A stretch of DNA of 6,735 nt, taken from Bacteroidales bacterium. Its GTDB lineage: Bacteria > Bacteroidota > Bacteroidia > Bacteroidales > VadinHA17. The notes beneath the pieces were generated by a model, which was not told the DNA's origin, did not search any database, and saw only the letters and a list, made by a program, of their open reading frames with translations. Position numbers and translations under genes: made by a program. Positions within the stretch are counted from its first letter, which is position 1; each line of letters begins with the position of its first letter. Shown piece by piece: positions 1-6,697 of the stretch. The stretch covers positions 1-6,735 of the forward strand of contig JALOMM010000078.1 of assembly GCA_025455535.1 (NCBI GenBank). The letters run 5' to 3'.

Positions 1-225
1 CGGTGGTCGCCGTATCATTAGTCGCAGAATAAGGAAATCCCTTCTGGCTTCAGCCCTGACATGACGCCTGAGCAGAGGAGGGCGTTTATGCAGAATCTTA
101 CACCTGAGCAGCGCGAGGCCATGCGTGCCATGAGAAGCGGCACAGGTACGGGACAGGTTAGACAGCAGGGTGCAACGGGCTCAGATACCACAGCCAAACA
201 GAATGTTGTCGTTCGTACACGGTAA
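1..225 (+). CDS. C-terminal tail of a probable efflux periplasmic adaptor (HlyD/MacA type), partial, frame interrupted
   Basis: The frame ending at TAA 223-225 is open only from base 22, because TAG occupies 19-21. It reads SQNKEIPSGFSPDMTPEQRR and continues through NLTPEQREAMRAMRSG to a Gln/Thr/Ser-rich end, VVVRTR. Polar tails with TPEQR units are common at the C-terminus of RND/MacA-type periplasmic adaptors, which link an inner-membrane pump to a TolC channel. The next two genes, a MacB-type permease and a TolC-type channel, fit that role. No adaptor core domain (lipoyl, hairpin or beta-barrel) lies inside the window, so the assignment rests on tail composition and context. The first 64 bases cannot be read as one continuous frame into this tail. 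Options are an indel or sequencing error, a decayed gene, or a separate 54-residue ORF starting at ATG 61. The LTPEQ motifs also recall the Spy/CpxP family, a less likely alternative. Confidence 0.45.
61..132 (+). repeat. Two-unit 36-bp coding repeat (12 residues, TPEQR motif)
   Basis: The tail contains MTPEQRRAFMQN followed directly by LTPEQREAMRAM. These are two 12-residue units, each beginning with Met or Leu then TPEQR. At DNA level CCTGAGCAG occurs at 67-75 and again at 103-111, exactly 36 bases apart. It looks like a short internal duplication in a flexible tail. Confidence 0.6.
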
Positions 226-264
226 TTCCATAGAATTTGACCAAGGTAATTAACTGAATAGAAA

Positions 265-1629
265 ATGTTCAAAAGATACCAGCACGATATACGCATTGCC
301 GTTGAATCAATCCTGGCAAACAAGCTCAAGTCGATACTCACTGCCCTGGGTATCATCTTTGGCGTGGCGGCGGTGATCAGCATGCTTGCAATTGGCAAGG
401 GGGCACAGCAGGAAATTCTTGACCAGATAAAAATGGTGGGGGTGAACAACATCCTGATCAGCCCGATAGTACAGGAGAAGGGTACTGAGAGCGAGGAGGG
501 GGAGAAACAGTTGAACAAGTTCTCAAGGGGACTTACCCTGCTTGATGTGGAAGCGATACGCAACAGTATCCCTGCCGTTAAGAGGATCAGCCCGGAGATA
601 TCCTATAATTCAACTATAGTTCTCAACGGCATGAGGTACTCAGCCAAACTGGTCGGAGTGGCGAATGACTATTTTGATCTGTATAACCTTCCCCTGTCAC
701 AGGGGATGTTTTTCAACGATTACCAGGAGGAGTACGGCATACAGGTTTGTATCATCGGCGCCAACATCAGGGCGAAGTTCTTCAGCCAGCTGGACCCCCT
801 GGGCCAGTATATCAAATTTGATAATGTCTGGCTGAAGGTGATAGGTGTACTCGAAAAAACAAATGTCTCCCTGACAGGTTTTGAAGAGCAGGGAGTCAAT
901 GTCTATAATGACAACGTTTATATACCTATCAAGACAATGCTCATGCGTTACCAGAACAGGGCTCTGGTCAATACAAAGCTTGCCACCCAGGCCACCTCTG
1001 TCAGTGTTTTCGGAGGAGGGATGCACATGGCAAGAGTGGTGGTAAGCAGTTCTGATGCCTCAACTGCCGAGACCAACTATAATCAGCTTGACAAGATAGT
1101 GGTGCAGGTGCAGGAGACAGAACAGCTCACCCCGACAACGGAGGTCTTGAGCCGGATGATGCTCAGAAGGCACTCGAACGTAAAAGACTTTGAGATCACG
1201 GTTCCTGAACTGCTACTCAAGCAACAGCAGCGTACAAAGGACATATTCAATATAGTTCTCGGAGCCATAGCCAGCATCTCCCTTATTGTAGGAGGGATAG
1301 GCATTATGAATATCATGTTTGCCTCTGTCATGGAGAGGATAAAGGAGATCGGTACCAGAATGGCCATCGGTGCCAAAAAGATGGATATCGTTGTGCAGTT
1401 CCTGTCAGAAGCCGTACTGATTAGCGTTACCGGCGGTTTTATCGGTGTGTTCTTAGGGATAATTCTTGCCGTAGCCATCCAGGAAATAGCCGGAATAACC
1501 ACGATCGTGTCACTATTCTCCATCGTGGTTGCATTCGGTGTCTCGGCCGCCGTAGGGGTGATATTCGGATATTCACCTGCCAAGCGGGCCTCGGAGAGAG
1601 ACCCGATTGAGTCACTTCGTTATGAATAA
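265..1629 (+). CDS. MacB-type ABC transporter permease (FtsX-like), no ATPase domain
   Basis: This 454-residue inner-membrane protein has the standard MacB permease layout. A cytoplasmic N-terminus is followed by TM1 at about 24-44, a large periplasmic domain at about 45-325, and three C-terminal helices at about 328-352, 384-406 and 414-436. Diagnostic segments are GGIGIMNIMFASVMERIKEI at 343-362, continuing into GTRMAIGA (the FtsX-family region that couples to the ATPase), and the C-terminal PAKRASERDPIESLRYE. In the family, ATP hydrolysis by a partner ATPase drives conformational change in the periplasmic domain, pushing substrate through an adaptor and TolC. E. coli MacB (about 650 residues) carries its ATPase at the N-terminus. 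Here it is absent and the protein starts directly with the permease, so a separate ATPase must act with it; none is adjacent in the window. ATG 265 is the first in-frame start after several stops; its Shine-Dalgarno is weak. Substrate unknown. Confidence 0.93.
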   Translation: MFKRYQHDIRIAVESILANKLKSILTALGIIFGVAAVISMLAIGKGAQQEILDQIKMVGVNNILISPIVQEKGTESEEGEKQLNKFSRGLTLLDVEAIRNSIPAVKRISPEISYNSTIVLNGMRYSAKLVGVANDYFDLYNLPLSQGMFFNDYQEEYGIQVCIIGANIRAKFFSQLDPLGQYIKFDNVWLKVIGVLEKTNVSLTGFEEQGVNVYNDNVYIPIKTMLMRYQNRALVNTKLATQATSVSVFGGGMHMARVVVSSSDASTAETNYNQLDKIVVQVQETEQLTPTTEVLSRMMLRRHSNVKDFEITVPELLLKQQQRTKDIFNIVLGAIASISLIVGGIGIMNIMFASVMERIKEIGTRMAIGAKKMDIVVQFLSEAVLISVTGGFIGVFLGIILAVAIQEIAGITTIVSLFSIVVAFGVSAAVGVIFGYSPAKRASERDPIESLRYE

Positions 1630-1638
1630 TTCAGAGTT

Positions 1639-3120
1639 ATGAAAAGAGTCATATTGATTTTAATTATCGTTTTATCAGTTCTTGCAACACCCGGTCTCAG
1701 ATCACAGGACATAAAACGGCTGACGCTTGATGAAGTTATAATGCTGGCTGCCGAACAGTCGCCCAACGCTCTCATAGCGAAGCACCGCTTCCGCTCCAGC
1801 TACTGGCAGTACAGGACCTTCGTGGCCGAATACAGGCCTCTGCTGACCCTTAACGGTACAGTCCCCAACTACAGCAGTGCCTATAACAGGGTGTGGAACT
1901 CATCACTAGGGGAGTACGAATATGTGGCTGTGAATGTTCTGCAGACGCAGGGTTCGCTCTCTCTGACACAGAACATAGGGCCTACCGGGGGAACCATCTC
2001 GCTTAATTCAGACCTGACATACGAGGTTGATTTTGAGCGTGACTCATACAAGTATATAACATCACCGTTAAATATTATTCTCACCCAGCCGCTCTTCAGA
2101 TACAATGAGCTAAGGTGGCAAAAAAAGATCGAGCCCCTGAAGTATGAAGAGGCACGCAAGACATATCTGCGTGAGGTTGAGAATGTACGTATCATGGCAG
2201 TTCAGAATTTCTTCAGCCTGGCTCTTGCACAGATAAACAGGGAGATTGCAGAGACAAACATGCAGAATGCCGATACTCTCTATCAGATCGCAAAAGGGCG
2301 TTATAATCTCGGGACAATAGCAGAGGATGAGCTGCTCCAGATGGAGCTGTCATACCTCAATGCAGGAACGGCTATCAACGAGTCGGAAATCAACCTGCGT
2401 GACCGCGAGATAAGGCTCCGTTCATTCCTCGGATTTAACCAGAACGTAAGGCTCGAACTGCTTATTCCAAGCTACATCCCTGAGCTTGAGGTTGAAGTGG
2501 CAGATGTTATGAGGCTTGCAGAGGAAAACAATCCGGACCTGATAGCCCTTGAGAGACAGCTTGTCGAGGCACAGAGCTCGGTGGCACAGGCTAAGGCAGA
2601 GAAGAGTCTCAATGCAAACCTTACCGCCTCTTACGGTCTTCGCGATCAGGACGAGGACTTCAACCTGGCTTATTCAAACCCTGACAGGCAGCAGGGTGTC
2701 AGGCTTGGTCTGACAATGCCGATACTCGACTGGGGCCTCGGACGGGGAAGGTACAAAATGGCAAGATCGAGCCAGGAACTGACACAGGTACAGGTGGAAC
2801 AGTCACGGGCCGATTTTGAACAGAACCTCATGCTCGATGTACAGCAGTTCAACCTTCAGGATGACCAGGTGAAAATTGCTGCCAAGGCAGACACTGTGGC
2901 TGCTAAAATGTTTGAGGTAACCAAACAGAGATTCCTGATCGGAAAGATTGACGTGCTCGAGCTTAACAATGCCGACACCAAGAAAGACCAGAACAAGCGC
3001 AGCTATATACAGGCCCTCAGTAACTACTGGGCGTATTTCTTTAACATGCGGGCTCTCACCCTTTATGACTTTCTTAACAAACGGCCCCTGGAAACCGACT
3101 ATGATAAGCTTGTAGAATAG
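1639..3120 (+). CDS. TolC-family outer-membrane efflux channel
   Basis: This 493-residue protein begins with a signal peptide: basic MKR, a hydrophobic stretch LILIIVLSVLA, and probable cleavage near residue 22 (GLRS|QDI). Two OEP repeats follow. The first opens with LTLDEVIMLAAEQSPNALIA (28-47) and the second with VADVMRLAEENNPDLIALER (287-306), the usual TolC helix starts. Predicted strand-forming segments include LTQPLFRYNELRW (148-160) and LGLTMPILDWGLGRGRYKMA (356-375). Long helical hairpins carry RYNLGTIAEDELLQMELSYL (221-240) and RFLIGKIDVLELNNADT (431-447). Members trimerise into an outer-membrane barrel with a periplasmic tunnel that docks on an adaptor. Length is typical. The gene lies 9 bases after the permease stop with no terminator between, so the two are probably co-transcribed and form the inner and outer parts of one pump. 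The start is the first ATG after the permease stop. Confidence 0.95.
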   Translation: MKRVILILIIVLSVLATPGLRSQDIKRLTLDEVIMLAAEQSPNALIAKHRFRSSYWQYRTFVAEYRPLLTLNGTVPNYSSAYNRVWNSSLGEYEYVAVNVLQTQGSLSLTQNIGPTGGTISLNSDLTYEVDFERDSYKYITSPLNIILTQPLFRYNELRWQKKIEPLKYEEARKTYLREVENVRIMAVQNFFSLALAQINREIAETNMQNADTLYQIAKGRYNLGTIAEDELLQMELSYLNAGTAINESEINLRDREIRLRSFLGFNQNVRLELLIPSYIPELEVEVADVMRLAEENNPDLIALERQLVEAQSSVAQAKAEKSLNANLTASYGLRDQDEDFNLAYSNPDRQQGVRLGLTMPILDWGLGRGRYKMARSSQELTQVQVEQSRADFEQNLMLDVQQFNLQDDQVKIAAKADTVAAKMFEVTKQRFLIGKIDVLELNNADTKKDQNKRSYIQALSNYWAYFFNMRALTLYDFLNKRPLETDYDKLVE

Positions 3121-3134
3121 ATATCATGCTATAT

Positions 3135-3168
3135 AACAGGACTGCCGGCACTGTCCGGCAGTTTTGTT
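3135..3168 (+). terminator. Rho-independent terminator of the efflux operon
   Basis: ACTGCCGG (3141-3148) pairs perfectly with CCGGCAGT (3155-3162) around the loop CACTGT. Two G-U pairs and AACA/TGTT extend the stem to about 14 bp, and the T-rich run TTTTGTTTTT covers its 3' side. It starts about 15 bases after the outer-membrane channel stop. Confidence 0.88.
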
Positions 3169-3200
3169 TTTATATAATATGCTATACGAAAATAAAATTA

Positions 3201-3208
3201 TATATTTG
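3201..3208 (+). promoter_or_regulatory. Bacteroidota-type -7 box upstream of secDF
   Basis: TATATTTG matches the Bacteroidota housekeeping -7 consensus TAnnTTTG at every fixed position. It lies 51 bases upstream of the secDF start and downstream of the efflux terminator. I see no good TTTG at the -33 position, so the promoter is predicted from the -7 box and its placement only. Transcription would start roughly at 3213-3217, giving a leader of about 45 bases. Confidence 0.6.
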
Positions 3209-3247
3209 CGCCTCGTATTATTTAGCGAATCAAACAAACAATCTTAA

Positions 3248-3254
3248 AAGAGGA
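3248..3254 (+). promoter_or_regulatory. Ribosome binding site of secDF
   Basis: AAGAGGA lies 5 bases before ATG 3260. It is the clearest Shine-Dalgarno-like sequence in front of a gene in this window and supports the chosen secDF start. Confidence 0.6.
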
Positions 3255-3259
3255 TACAA

Positions 3260-6244
3260 ATGCAGAATAAAGGAGCAATCTCATTTCTGGCTATTGCACT
3301 GACTCTTGTTTGCGTCTACCAGTTTTCCTTCACAGTGGCCTCATTCAAGGTCAAGAAAGAGGCAAGGGTATACGCCGCAGGTGACCTGAACAAAGAGTTG
3401 AATTATCTTGATTCAATCGCCTCCTTGCCCAAGGATGAGTGGGGCTTTCTGGGCAATACCTTCAAGGAAGTCCAGACAAAAGAGCTGAATCTCGGCCTTG
3501 ACCTTAAGGGCGGGATGAACGTAGTGCTTGAGATCTCGGTTGAGGATATCGTAAGGGCTCTCTCAAACTACAGCACAGACAAGACATTCAATGATGCCAT
3601 AGCTCTCGCAAAACAGAAGCAACTGGCAGGCGGGAAGGAAGATTTCATTACACTTTTTGTTCGTTCATTCCAGGAGATAGATCCGAACGCGAGACTGGCG
3701 GCAGTATTTGGCACCGTTGAGCTCAAAGACCGGATAAACTTCAACTCCACCAATGAGGATGTGCAGAAAGTCCTTGAGACGGAAGCTAACTCCGCCATAG
3801 ACAATGCATTCAATATTCTCAGGAACAGGATAGACCGTTTTGGCGTTGTTCAGCCGAACATATCTCATCTTCAGCCGCGCGGACGAATACTTGTTGAACT
3901 ACCCGGTGTGAAAGACCCGCAGAGGGTTCGCGACCTCCAACAGGGAACAGCTAACCTCGAGTTCTGGGAGACATACGAGAACCCGGAGATTATTGGTTAC
4001 ATGGTGCAGGCAAACGATTATCTCAAGTCAATACAGCCTTCTGCAGAGGCTGCAACGACAGATACCCTGACTGCTGAGGCTGGCACCGGAGAAAAATCAC
4101 TTCTTGATATGGTCAGCAGTGACACTGCCGCCGTGACTGAAGCATCAAATCTTGAGGAATTCACCCGCCTTAATCCGCTCTTTGGTCTTCTCAGACCTAA
4201 TGTTACGCAGGATGGCCAGCCGGTACCCGGAAGCCTCATTGGTTTTGCAGCCTCAAAAGACACGGCAAATGTAAATGCTTACCTGAAGATGAACCAGGTG
4301 AGGGCACTGTTCCCCAGGGAGCTTAAGTTCTACTGGAGCCAGAACCCTTACAAATATGATGATACAAAGACATTATTCGAGCTTCATGCCATAAAGGTCA
4401 CCACTCGCGACGGACGTGCACCCCTGACAGGAGATGTCGTTACAGGCGCACGCCCCTCGACAGGCGTTACCGGAGCCGATATAAAAGTTGATTTCTCTAT
4501 GAACGGCGAAGGTGCCAAGATATGGCAGCGTATGACCCGTGATAATATCGGCCGTTGCATCGCAGTGGTGCTTGATGACTACGTGAGGTCATACCCGCGT
4601 GTTCAGAACGAGATCGCTGGGGGCAACACTGAGATAACAGGCGACTTCACACTTGAGGAGGCCGAAGACCTTGCTAACATTCTCAAGTCAGGCAAGATGC
4701 CGGCTCCGGCACGTATCATTCAGGATACCGTCGTTGGTCCCTCACTCGGAAAGGCAGCTATAAAGAGCGGCCTGAACTCCTTCATCATCGCCTTTATCAT
4801 CGTCCTTCTCTATATGATCTTCTACTATAGCCGCTCGGCAGGCCTGGTAGCTGACATAGCCATGACAGTGAACGTCTTCTTCATGATGGGCGTGCTGGTG
4901 TCTCTCAACGCGGTCCTTACACTGCCCGGTATCGCCGGTATCGTGCTCACTATAGGTATGTCGGTCGATGCCAACGTCCTTATCTTTGAGAGGATCAAGG
5001 AAGAACTGAAGGGGGGCAAGGGGGTCAAGCAGGCCATTGCCGACGGTTACAAAGGTGCTTCCTCAGCCATCATCGACAGTAACGTCACAACACTTCTGAC
5101 AGGTGTAATTCTCTATTACTTCGGAACCGGCCCGATAAAAGGATTTGCCAGCACACTGGTAATAGGTATCATCACATCGCTCTTCTCTGCCGTCCTTATT
5201 TCAAGACTTATATATGAGTGGGCTCTCAGGAAGAACCTGAGCCTGAAATTCTCAGCCAGCTACACTCAGAATTTCATGTCGAACATGAAGATCGACTTTG
5301 TAGGACTGAGAAAATACGGGTACATCTTCTCAATTGCGCTGACGATACTCAGTATTGTAACACTCTCAACCAAAGGTATCAGCAAGGGTATTGACTTCAC
5401 GGGAGGGCGCACATATGTCGTTAACTTCCAGAAGCCTGTCAACACGGCTGAGGTTGCAGACCTCCTTTCTGATGAGCTCGAAGGCGATCCGTTGGTGGTG
5501 ACATTCGGTTCCGACAACCAGGTGAAGATCAGTACGAAATTCAAGGTTAACGAGCCGGAAGCAACAACAGAAGTCAACAAACTCATATACAGCGGCCTGA
5601 AAGACCTTGTTCCCGGTGTTGATGAGACGACATTCATAAATGATTATATCGTAAGCTCAGAGACGGTAGGTCCGACGATAGCCCGTGACATAGCTGTCAA
5701 AGCTGTATGGGCAATTGTTCTGGCTCTGGTGGGAATGTTCCTCTATATCCTGATAAGGTTCCGCAAGTGGCAGTACGGGTTAGGCTCTGTGGTTGCCCTG
5801 GGACATGACGTGATTATCGTCCTTGGCCTTTACTCCATCCTTCAGGGGGTGATGCCTTTCTCAATGGATATTGACCAGGCCTTTATAGCGGCGATTCTGA
5901 CGGTGGTGGGTTATTCCCTCAACGATACCGTGGTGATCTTTGACAGGATAAGGGAATACCTTCCCCTGTACAGGAAGAGATCAACGAAAGAGGTATATAA
6001 CATGGCGCTTAACAGCACCCTGGCAAGAACACTGAACACCGGTATGGCAACGATATTTGTTCTCATCGTCGTCTTCATCTTCGGAGGGGAGGTGATCAGA
6101 GGATTCATATTTGCCCTGTTGTTCGGCATTGTGTTCGGTACATATTCGTCTCTCTTTATATCGACACCTGTCCTGTATGAGACAACACACAGGAAAGATG
6201 AAGATGCTGACGCCGTTCCGGCTGAGACGGGTAAGAAGAAATAG
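3260..6244 (+). CDS. secDF: Protein translocase subunit SecDF (SecD-SecF fusion)
   Basis: This 994-residue inner-membrane protein uses the proton gradient to help pull proteins out of the SecYEG channel on the periplasmic side. The SecD half (about 1-655) has TM1 at about 5-27, a large periplasmic domain with the conserved start LGLDLKGGMNVVLEI (78-92), NILRNRIDRFGV (185-196) and VELPGVKD (202-209), and five further helices from about 496 to 645. GMSVDANVLIFERIKEEL (566-583) holds D570, at the position of the family's proton-relay aspartate. The SecF half (about 670-994) has its signature GIDFTGGRTYVV (700-711), VGPTIARD (793-800), GHDV (848-851) and VVGYSLNDTVVIFDRIREY (882-900). Key motifs are intact in both halves, so no sign of decay is seen. 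The fusion and length are usual for Bacteroidota. It has its own promoter signal and is flanked by hairpins, so it is probably monocistronic. The C-terminus is short and basic, ending GKKK. Confidence 0.98.
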   Translation: MQNKGAISFLAIALTLVCVYQFSFTVASFKVKKEARVYAAGDLNKELNYLDSIASLPKDEWGFLGNTFKEVQTKELNLGLDLKGGMNVVLEISVEDIVRALSNYSTDKTFNDAIALAKQKQLAGGKEDFITLFVRSFQEIDPNARLAAVFGTVELKDRINFNSTNEDVQKVLETEANSAIDNAFNILRNRIDRFGVVQPNISHLQPRGRILVELPGVKDPQRVRDLQQGTANLEFWETYENPEIIGYMVQANDYLKSIQPSAEAATTDTLTAEAGTGEKSLLDMVSSDTAAVTEASNLEEFTRLNPLFGLLRPNVTQDGQPVPGSLIGFAASKDTANVNAYLKMNQVRALFPRELKFYWSQNPYKYDDTKTLFELHAIKVTTRDGRAPLTGDVVTGARPSTGVTGADIKVDFSMNGEGAKIWQRMTRDNIGRCIAVVLDDYVRSYPRVQNEIAGGNTEITGDFTLEEAEDLANILKSGKMPAPARIIQDTVVGPSLGKAAIKSGLNSFIIAFIIVLLYMIFYYSRSAGLVADIAMTVNVFFMMGVLVSLNAVLTLPGIAGIVLTIGMSVDANVLIFERIKEELKGGKGVKQAIADGYKGASSAIIDSNVTTLLTGVILYYFGTGPIKGFASTLVIGIITSLFSAVLISRLIYEWALRKNLSLKFSASYTQNFMSNMKIDFVGLRKYGYIFSIALTILSIVTLSTKGISKGIDFTGGRTYVVNFQKPVNTAEVADLLSDELEGDPLVVTFGSDNQVKISTKFKVNEPEATTEVNKLIYSGLKDLVPGVDETTFINDYIVSSETVGPTIARDIAVKAVWAIVLALVGMFLYILIRFRKWQYGLGSVVALGHDVIIVLGLYSILQGVMPFSMDIDQAFIAAILTVVGYSLNDTVVIFDRIREYLPLYRKRSTKEVYNMALNSTLARTLNTGMATIFVLIVVFIFGGEVIRGFIFALLFGIVFGTYSSLFISTPVLYETTHRKDEDADAVPAETGKKK

Positions 6245-6268
6245 ACTGTTATTTTAACGGTGACACAG

Positions 6269-6297
6269 GTAGCGGCGCTCAATTTGGGCGCCGCTAC
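6269..6297 (+). terminator. Strong hairpin after secDF, probable terminator
   Basis: GTAGCGGCGC (6269-6278) pairs perfectly with GCGCCGCTAC (6288-6297). A T-G and a C-G pair extend it to 12 bp around an AATTT loop. It begins 25 bases after the secDF stop. No T-run follows directly: the bases are TATTATTGCC, and TTTTTT comes only at 6316-6321. It is therefore not a textbook intrinsic terminator, and may instead stabilise the mRNA 3' end. Confidence 0.65.
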
Positions 6298-6337
6298 TAT
6301 TATTGCCGTTGCCGGTTTTTTATATACCGTTCTTTTG

Positions 6338-6345
6338 TAACTTTG
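6338..6345 (+). promoter_or_regulatory. Bacteroidota-type -7 box upstream of tatA
   Basis: TAACTTTG fits the TAnnTTTG consensus exactly. No TTTG is seen at the expected -33 spacing, though a T-run sits at 6316-6321. Transcription would begin near 6351-6353, leaving only about 15 bases before ATG 6368. That argues against GTG 6359 as the start codon, since it would leave only about 6 bases. Confidence 0.6.
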
Positions 6346-6367
6346 CCATTCAATATCAGTGAACCGG

Positions 6368-6697
6368 ATGGGAACACTCCTTTTCATAAGCGGCCAGGAA
6401 ATAATTATCATTCTGATAGTTGTGCTACTGCTTTTCGGAGCCGACAAGCTGCCTGAGATTGCCAGGACAATGGGTCAGGGCATGCGCGAAGTAAAAAAAG
6501 CTACCGACGAGATCAAAAGGGAGATTGAGAACAGCACACAGGATATAAGGAAGGATTTTAACGATGTCGCCGACACTGTCCGCAAGGATATAAATGAGGT
6601 GACAGACAGCGTTAAGAAGGATATGGAGGATGCGGCGTCACCTCTTACAGAAGAGATCAATGACACAGCCCGCGACATAAACAACGAGGTAAGATGA
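6368..6697 (+). CDS. tatA: TatA/TatB-family twin-arginine translocase subunit with long repeat tail
   Basis: This 109-residue protein has the TatA plan: a short N-terminus (MGTLLFISGQE), one membrane helix at about 10-24 (EIIIILIVVLLLFG), the hinge motif FGADKLPEIAR (23-33), then an amphipathic helix to about 47. TatA forms, with TatC, the pathway that exports folded proteins. The Glu at residue 11 occupies the usual polar position at the helix start. A charged tail at 49-109 follows in regular 11-residue steps and is longer than a minimal TatA needs. I chose ATG 6368 over in-frame GTG 6359 because the resulting N-terminus resembles Bacteroidota TatA proteins and the predicted transcript start is very close. 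No tatC lies in the window. The stop overlaps the next start as ATGA, indicating translational coupling to an ABC ATPase. TatA cannot be told from TatB with certainty by sequence alone. Confidence 0.92.
   Translation: MGTLLFISGQEIIIILIVVLLLFGADKLPEIARTMGQGMREVKKATDEIKREIENSTQDIRKDFNDVADTVRKDINEVTDSVKKDMEDAASPLTEEINDTARDINNEVR
6512..6694 (+). repeat. 11-residue (33-bp) repeats encoding the TatA tail
   Basis: Five full units and one partial unit follow one another: IKREIENSTQD (residue 49), IRKDFNDVADT (60), VRKDINEVTDS (71), VKKDMEDAASP (82), LTEEINDTARD (93) and INNEVR (104). Positions 1 and 5 are always hydrophobic and position 8 is often so; positions 2-3 are mostly Lys/Arg in the first four units and position 4 is Asp/Glu. 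At DNA level AAGGAT recurs at 6551, 6584 and 6617, exactly 33 bases apart. The pattern suggests a hendecad amphipathic helix or coiled coil, with Pro92 as a possible break. Confidence 0.8.

Noticed and set aside
76..90. AGGAGG at 76-81 followed 6 bases later by ATG 88, suggesting a small gene starting at 88
   Set aside because: AGGAGG here encodes the Arg-Arg of the repeat unit. Starting at 88 would cut the first TPEQR unit off its obvious duplicate, and Bacteroidota rely little on Shine-Dalgarno sequences.
18..563. A long open frame on the - strand (181 codons) opposite the adaptor tail and permease start
   Set aside because: It overlaps a well-supported permease gene, its protein resembles no family I know, and its composition is that of a reverse-strand shadow of coding DNA.
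3163..3208. TTTG at 3163-3166 as the -33 element of the secDF promoter
   Set aside because: It is 34 bases from the -7 box, well beyond the usual spacing of about 20, and it lies within the terminator T-run.
5911..6447. A 178-codon open frame on the - strand across the secDF end and tatA start
   Set aside because: It runs antisense through conserved SecF motifs, the secDF hairpin and the tatA membrane helix, so it is a shadow frame and not a gene.
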